A stretch of DNA of 64,000 bases from DAOPZC01 sp035353175. GTDB lineage: Bacteria > Verrucomicrobiota > Kiritimatiellia > RFP12 > UBA1067. Below, in pieces: positions 59,798 through 64,000 of this stretch; within the stretch, counting starts at the first letter, position 1; the number at the start of each line of letters is the position of its first letter. The stretch is taken from NCBI GenBank assembly GCA_035353175.1, contig DAOPZC010000002.1, positions 1 to 64,000 of the forward strand. The letters are read 5' to 3'. Under the pieces are notes generated by a model. That model was not told the DNA's origin, searched no databases, and saw nothing but the letters and a program-made list of their open reading frames with translations. The position numbers and the translations under genes were made by a program.

Positions 59798-60904
59798 ATG
59801 GCTTTCGACAGTGGCAGCCTGAGTTTCAGGCTTTTTTATTTGCAGCAGTCCTACGATTCGAGTCTCATCGACGCGTTCGCGAAGCATGCCGCGCCGCCGA
59901 TCGCCTCGCTGAACCGCGACCCGATCGCGGGCTGGGTCACCGGACGGCACCTGTTCGACCGCGAGATCGTGGAAGAGAAGTGCCTTTTTGGACCCTATCT
60001 CCACGCCCAGCTCATGCGCGCCGAGAAAAAGGTGCCCGCCTCGCTGCTGCGTGCCTACGTGAAAATGGAGGAGGACGTCGAGTTGCGCGCGCGCGAAACC
60101 GACTATCTGCCGCGCGCCGTCAAGGCGGAAGTCAAACAGCGCGTGACCGAGTCCCTCCTGCCCTCCATGCCGCCGACCCTCAGCAGCATTCCGGTCGTCG
60201 TCGATTTCCGCAACGATATGCTGCTCGCCGGCGCGCTTTCCGACAAGCAGATCGATGTCCTGTCTCCGGTCTTCAAGGAGACGGCCGGCACGCTGCCCAT
60301 CCTGCTCACGCCCGAGACCGCCGCGATCCGCCGCAAGCAGGTCAACGCCAACGACCTCGAGCCCGTGAGCTTCTCGCCCGACACCGCATTGGAGCCGCCA
60401 GTCGAGGGCACGCTCGGCATGGACTTCTTCACGTGGCTTTGGTTCGCGTGGGAGAAGGAAGGCGGCGTCTATCATCTGCCCGACGGGCGCGAGTTCGGCA
60501 TCATGCTCGAGGGGCCGCTCACGTTCTTCCGCGAAGGCCAGGGCGCGCACGAAGCCGTGCTGCGCAAAGGCTCTCCCCTCAACAGCCGCGAAGCGGGCAC
60601 CGCGCTCTACTGCGGCAAGAAGCTGAAACGCGCCAAGGTCGTCATCGCCCACAACGACGAGGTTTTCTCGGCCACGATGGATTCGGACTTCGCTTTCCGG
60701 TCGGTCAAGTTGCCGAAGGGCGAGCAGACCGAGGCCGCCGGCAAGTTCGAAGAGCGTATGCTCTTCATCGAAACCTTCTGGACCGCGTGGCTCTCGCTCT
60801 ATGACCGATTCCTCGACCTGCGCACGGGGCCCCAGTGGCCCAAGACGCTGGACGCCATGCGCCAGTGGATCGCCCACGTCGGGGCGGCGAACGCGGACGC
60901 ATGA
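59798..60904 (+). CDS. rdgC: RdgC family recombination-associated protein
   Basis: 368 residues from the ATG with GAGG six bases upstream (MAFDSGSLSFRLF fits the family start); an ATG ten codons earlier is the alternative. Family blocks: GWVTGRHLFDREI, LRAYVKMEEDVELRARE, KAEVKQRVTESLLPSMPPTLSSIP and AGALSDKQIDVLSPVF. Proteobacterial RdgC forms a ring on DNA and limits RecA action. Finding it outside proteobacteria is less common. Its stop overlaps the methyltransferase ATG (ATGA). Confidence 0.85.
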   Translation: MAFDSGSLSFRLFYLQQSYDSSLIDAFAKHAAPPIASLNRDPIAGWVTGRHLFDREIVEEKCLFGPYLHAQLMRAEKKVPASLLRAYVKMEEDVELRARETDYLPRAVKAEVKQRVTESLLPSMPPTLSSIPVVVDFRNDMLLAGALSDKQIDVLSPVFKETAGTLPILLTPETAAIRRKQVNANDLEPVSFSPDTALEPPVEGTLGMDFFTWLWFAWEKEGGVYHLPDGREFGIMLEGPLTFFREGQGAHEAVLRKGSPLNSREAGTALYCGKKLKRAKVVIAHNDEVFSATMDSDFAFRSVKLPKGEQTEAAGKFEERMLFIETFWTAWLSLYDRFLDLRTGPQWPKTLDAMRQWIAHVGAANADA

Positions 60905-61584
60905 AGAGCGACCCCATCTCGCCGCAAGGCCGCCAGACGGTCACGGTCGGCGACGTCGACCTCACGGTGGAGACGCCGCCCGACCTCAATGCGCTGTTGG
61001 ACCGCGCCGCGGCAGAGGACCCGCAAGCGGTCGATGCCATTCCCTACTACGCGATCCTGTGGCCCGCCGCACGCGGCCTCGCCCGATATCTTTGGGACCA
61101 CCGCGCCGGGGTTGCCGGACAACGCGTGGTTGAGCTCGGCTGCGGGCTGGGGCTGCCCTCGATGCTCGCCGCGCGCCTCGGCGCCCGCGTGCTGTCCACC
61201 GACTTCCATCCCGACAACGGCGCATGGCTCCGGCACAACGCCGCGCTGAACGGCGTCGGGCTCGACTACGCCCGGCTCGACTGGAACATCTTTCTCGCGC
61301 CTCCGACCACGGATCACCAGGCTCAGTCCGACGGCCTCCGTCACGCGTTTCAACTCGTCGTCGGCAGCGACCTGCTGTACGAGCGCCGCCACCTCCCCGC
61401 GCTGGTCTGCGCGATCGACGCGCTCTGCGCTCAGGACGGTCACGCGGTCATCGCAGACCCCGGTCGCGACAGCCTGCCGCTCTTCGTCTCCTGCATGGAA
61501 AAGAACGGGTGGGGTGCGGAACTGATTCCCGTCGATGACATCTATGTCTGCCGCTTTGCGCGCCGCGCAGATACCGGCGACTGA
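60901..61584 (+). CDS. Class I SAM-dependent methyltransferase (METTL21/lysine-MTase-like)
   Basis: 227 residues. SAM-binding VVELGCGLGLPSMLAARLGA, acidic strand STDFHP, and the post-motif LVVGSDLLYER. The arrangement (Ile-Leu-Trp-Pro ahead of the Gly-loop) resembles METTL21-type protein lysine methyltransferases. A protein substrate is thus possible. Translation is coupled to rdgC by a four-base overlap, so RdgC itself is a candidate substrate (inference). Confidence 0.82.
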   Translation: MKSDPISPQGRQTVTVGDVDLTVETPPDLNALLDRAAAEDPQAVDAIPYYAILWPAARGLARYLWDHRAGVAGQRVVELGCGLGLPSMLAARLGARVLSTDFHPDNGAWLRHNAALNGVGLDYARLDWNIFLAPPTTDHQAQSDGLRHAFQLVVGSDLLYERRHLPALVCAIDALCAQDGHAVIADPGRDSLPLFVSCMEKNGWGAELIPVDDIYVCRFARRADTGD

Positions 61585-61585
61585 G

Positions 61586-64000
61586 CTACTCTGCCCCCGG
61601 GATCCGGTAGCGTTGTTTCGTGCCTTCGAAGTAGATCGAGGGCAGGACGTTGCCGGCCGCGTCTCTGGGCAGGCGGGCGTCCTGGCTCTCGAAGCCGTCT
61701 TGGCAGAAGGCCTTGTGGACCACGGGCGCCGTGGCCATGCGCGCGGGATAGGAGAGGCCTTTGTACATGCCGACGGCGCAGTAGACGTTCGTGTCCATGT
61801 CGGGACGCTCCAGCAGCTCTTCCATGCCGAGGTACGGGCAGAGCGCGTCGACCCACGCCACCAGCCGCGCCTCCTCCAGAGGCGTGACTTTGACGTCGTG
61901 GTGCTTGCCGCTGGTGGCGATCTGGAGGAGCTTGCTGCGGTAGGACATCGCGGTCATGGGCGGCGCGACGGTGTCCTGGGACACGACCTTCCAGGCGGGG
62001 TTGGGGTAGGCGTAGTAGGGGAAAAGCGGCCCCGCGATCGTTTTCTTCACGGCGTCGGCGAGGTCTTTGGGCTCTTTGCCGTACACCAGCTGGACATACG
62101 GCCAGCTGAGGGTCCGTCCGGGCTCGGCGCGGTGCGTGAAGTTCAGGCCGGCTTTCGGGTTCTCCGCGCCGTGGCAGCGGACGCAGTAGGCGTCGAGCAC
62201 GGGCTGGACGAAGCGCGGGAAGCTCACGGTCTCGTCCTGCCACGGAGGGGGCGCGAGGGTGCTGACGCCGCGCCGCATCGCGAGCGTCGAGGCGGGCGGC
62301 GGGGGCGCGACGCGCGGGGTCTCGTGGCAGCCCACGCAGCCGCGGATTTCGCCGGGCATGCTGTAGGTGAAGGAACGCATGGTCTGCAGGCAGCGGCCTT
62401 GCCCGTCGAGGAGCTGGAAGAAGAGCGAGCGGACCGCCGGGATCTTGAAGTAGACGCTGCCGTCCGCTTCGACGGGGACCGTGCCCAGGATCTTCTTGAC
62501 GCCTTCGTCGTAGACGAACGAGATCGCCGGCGAGCCCGGCAGCTGGGCCGCGCTCAGCGGGACCGCGCCGCATTTCCGGTACGGCTCGGACTCGCGCATG
62601 GAGGAGCGCCAGCCCGCGCAGTCGCTGAAGGTCGTGGAGCTGATCTCCACAACGCGCAGGGCCTTGACCAGGCCGCGCGGGATCGTCGTGCCTTCGTAGA
62701 CGTCGGCGCTGTAGAGAGTCGCGTCTTCCGGCTTCTGGTCCGGGTGCACCATCCGGCCGGGCCATTTGACGGAGGAGGTGAGTGCCGGGGGGCGCTTGCG
62801 GGGACGCACGGGCTGGGCGTGCAAGACGTTGTGGCTGCCCGCATAGAGCAGCTCCATGTTGCCGTCGTAGTCCATCAGGTAGAGCTTGAAGAGCCCCGGC
62901 GCGGGGTCGTGCGCGAGCACGCTGCTCTGGCCGGTGCGGGCCGAGACGAGGAAGAGGTCCTTGCCGAGCGGGAAGGGGGTCTGGAACGCCTGATAGCATT
63001 TCGGCGCAGCGAACTCCGCGTTGTAGGGCTTGTCCATGGGGCCGCGTCCCACTTCGGACCAGGGCAGGTGCGGCGTCAGGTTGTAGAGCCCGTCGGGGTA
63101 GTTCATGCCTTCGGTCTGGTCGACCACGGCCAGCGGCCCGTCGTAGATGTTGTGGTGGCCGGGCGCGTGCAGCAGCAGGCGGAGCGTGCCGGGGATCGGC
63201 CGCGCGTTGAGCTGCATGTCGGGCCAGAAGCTCTGGTTGCCCCAGTAGGCGGAGGCGCCGGTGCCGTCGGGGTTGACGGTCCAGAGGCTCTGGATGCGGT
63301 TCACCTCGCGGTCGACGTACTCCCAGCGGGTGAAGAGAATGCGGCCGTCGGGGAGGAGCGAGGGCGTGAAGTCGGCCTCGTTGTTGGCGCTGATGAAGTA
63401 GATGTTTTTGCCGTCGCGGTCGCAGCGCGCGAGGATGAACATGCGGAACTTGGAGTCGCCGCAGCGCAGGAACTGGTTGCAGCGCGAGGTGGCGAAGACG
63501 TAGCCGCCGTCCGGCGTGTAGATCGGGTCGAGGTCGTTGTAATCGCCCTTCGTGATCTGGCGCGCGCCGGCGCCGTCGATGCCGGTCTCGTAGAGGTGAT
63601 AGGCGGGCTCGTTGGTCTGCTTCATGCAGAAGAGCACGCGGCCGGCGTCGAAGTCGAGGTCGGGCCGCCAGAACGCGGCCGGCGCGCCGGCCTGCGGGGC
63701 GAGCGTGCGGACTTCGGCGTCGGGCCCGAGCCCGTCGAGCACCAGCAGGCGGCCGCCGTAGACCGCGCAGTTCTCGGTGCGGTGGCGGACCTCGTGGTAG
63801 GCTTCCGAACCGGCGGCGTAGGGGTTGTCGATGCAGAGGACCGAGCGGAAGTCGACCTGCGCGTCGGCCAGCAGGCTGTCGCGCTTCAGGGCGCGGATCT
63901 CCAGATAGAGGCCGGGGGCGCCCCGCTCCGTCACCTCGTCGAGGCGCTGCTTGAGCGCGGTGAGCCGGGCGCGCCGCTCCGCCGCGCCGGGCTGGCCTTC
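61586..64000 (-). CDS. Diheme PD40 protein resembling hydrazine synthase alpha (5' end outside window)
   Basis: The 3' 804 codons of a longer gene; the frame stays open to the window edge. Residues in the visible part: an upstream helical stretch, GAPGLYLEIRALKRDSLL, then PD40-like propeller repeats (YNDLDPIYTPDGGYVFATSR; FTPSLLPDGRILFTRWE), and a C-terminal cytochrome-like region with two c-type heme motifs, CVGCHE and CVRCHG. The overall order resembles HzsA of hydrazine synthase and its many PVC homologues of unknown function. It is expected in the periplasm as an electron-transfer or oxidoreductase protein. Hydrazine synthesis is not implied. Confidence 0.75.
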   Translation of the reverse strand, partial: EGQPGAAERRARLTALKQRLDEVTERGAPGLYLEIRALKRDSLLADAQVDFRSVLCIDNPYAAGSEAYHEVRHRTENCAVYGGRLLVLDGLGPDAEVRTLAPQAGAPAAFWRPDLDFDAGRVLFCMKQTNEPAYHLYETGIDGAGARQITKGDYNDLDPIYTPDGGYVFATSRCNQFLRCGDSKFRMFILARCDRDGKNIYFISANNEADFTPSLLPDGRILFTRWEYVDREVNRIQSLWTVNPDGTGASAYWGNQSFWPDMQLNARPIPGTLRLLLHAPGHHNIYDGPLAVVDQTEGMNYPDGLYNLTPHLPWSEVGRGPMDKPYNAEFAAPKCYQAFQTPFPLGKDLFLVSARTGQSSVLAHDPAPGLFKLYLMDYDGNMELLYAGSHNVLHAQPVRPRKRPPALTSSVKWPGRMVHPDQKPEDATLYSADVYEGTTIPRGLVKALRVVEISSTTFSDCAGWRSSMRESEPYRKCGAVPLSAAQLPGSPAISFVYDEGVKKILGTVPVEADGSVYFKIPAVRSLFFQLLDGQGRCLQTMRSFTYSMPGEIRGCVGCHETPRVAPPPPASTLAMRRGVSTLAPPPWQDETVSFPRFVQPVLDAYCVRCHGAENPKAGLNFTHRAEPGRTLSWPYVQLVYGKEPKDLADAVKKTIAGPLFPYYAYPNPAWKVVSQDTVAPPMTAMSYRSKLLQIATSGKHHDVKVTPLEEARLVAWVDALCPYLGMEELLERPDMDTNVYCAVGMYKGLSYPARMATAPVVHKAFCQDGFESQDARLPRDAAGNVLPSIYFEGTKQRYRIPGAE

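Noticed and set aside
1..64000. CRISPR arrays, insertion sequences, integrases or phage modules
   Set aside because: No array of regular spaced repeats, no transposase or integrase-like protein and no target duplication was seen in the window.

Overview
This window is high-GC bacterial DNA (many long antisense shadow reading frames) with densely packed genes, short intergenic gaps and frequent start/stop overlaps. No rRNA is present, so placement is by inference. Three traits suggest the Planctomycetota-Verrucomicrobiota-Chlamydiota (PVC) group, most likely a Kiritimatiellota- or Lentisphaerota-like organism. The first is a ~713-residue GreA of the size known in Chlamydia. The second is a set of secreted LamG, sialidase-like and GH43/32-like proteins together with exported dual-FAD oxidoreductases. 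The third is a diheme PD40 protein resembling hydrazine synthase alpha, a type common in PVC genomes. An Lsp peptidase, a TonB receptor and sigma-54 indicate a diderm cell.

Layout. 1-2714: tRNA-Val, two intergenic repeat clusters, and an SDR plus a Gfo/Idh/MocA oxidoreductase. 2871-10126: mostly housekeeping genes on the minus strand (radC, miaA, lspA, a DksA/TraR protein, long greA, family-4 uracil-DNA glycosylase, galE). 10215-16780: tpx, dinB, infC (apparently started at AUC), thrS without its TGS domain, an HtrA-type protease, and an unusual fusion of a half-size GDT1 transporter with a ferritin-like domain. 16821-22367: HNH nuclease, ispH, flavin reductase, rpoN, TonB-dependent receptor. 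22580-37062: an accessory block of large exported proteins: an alpha/alpha-toroid (squalene-cyclase-fold) protein, a dual-FAD oxidoreductase, a LamG-sialidase, two tandem LamG paralogues, and a double-propeller glycosidase-like protein. This block looks devoted to binding and processing complex glycans.

37135-41055: tRNA-Gly and tRNA-Lys with promoter and terminator, then a two-gene unit of a TPR-like protein and a membrane protein with two DnaJ-type zinc regions. 41120-47060: queA, nadB, argC, parB and an M28 lipoprotein. 47061-47468 is a gene-free gap. 47469-51793: an apparent cell-surface O-acylation cassette (PD40 protein, small membrane protein, AlgI-type MBOAT, AlgJ-type SGNH protein). 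51801-56263: comF, a nucleotidyltransferase, coaX, nadC, a rhomboid protease and a small membrane protein. 56316-64000: a 1099-residue exported adhesin-like protein, an RdgC-family protein coupled to a methyltransferase, and the 3' part of a diheme HzsA-like gene cut by the window edge.

No CRISPR array, insertion sequence, phage module or classical antiviral defence locus was seen. The best candidates for undescribed biology are the GDT1-ferritin fusion, the TPR/DnaJ-zinc membrane pair, the exported toroid/dual-FAD pair, and the MBOAT cassette with its unknown small partner.
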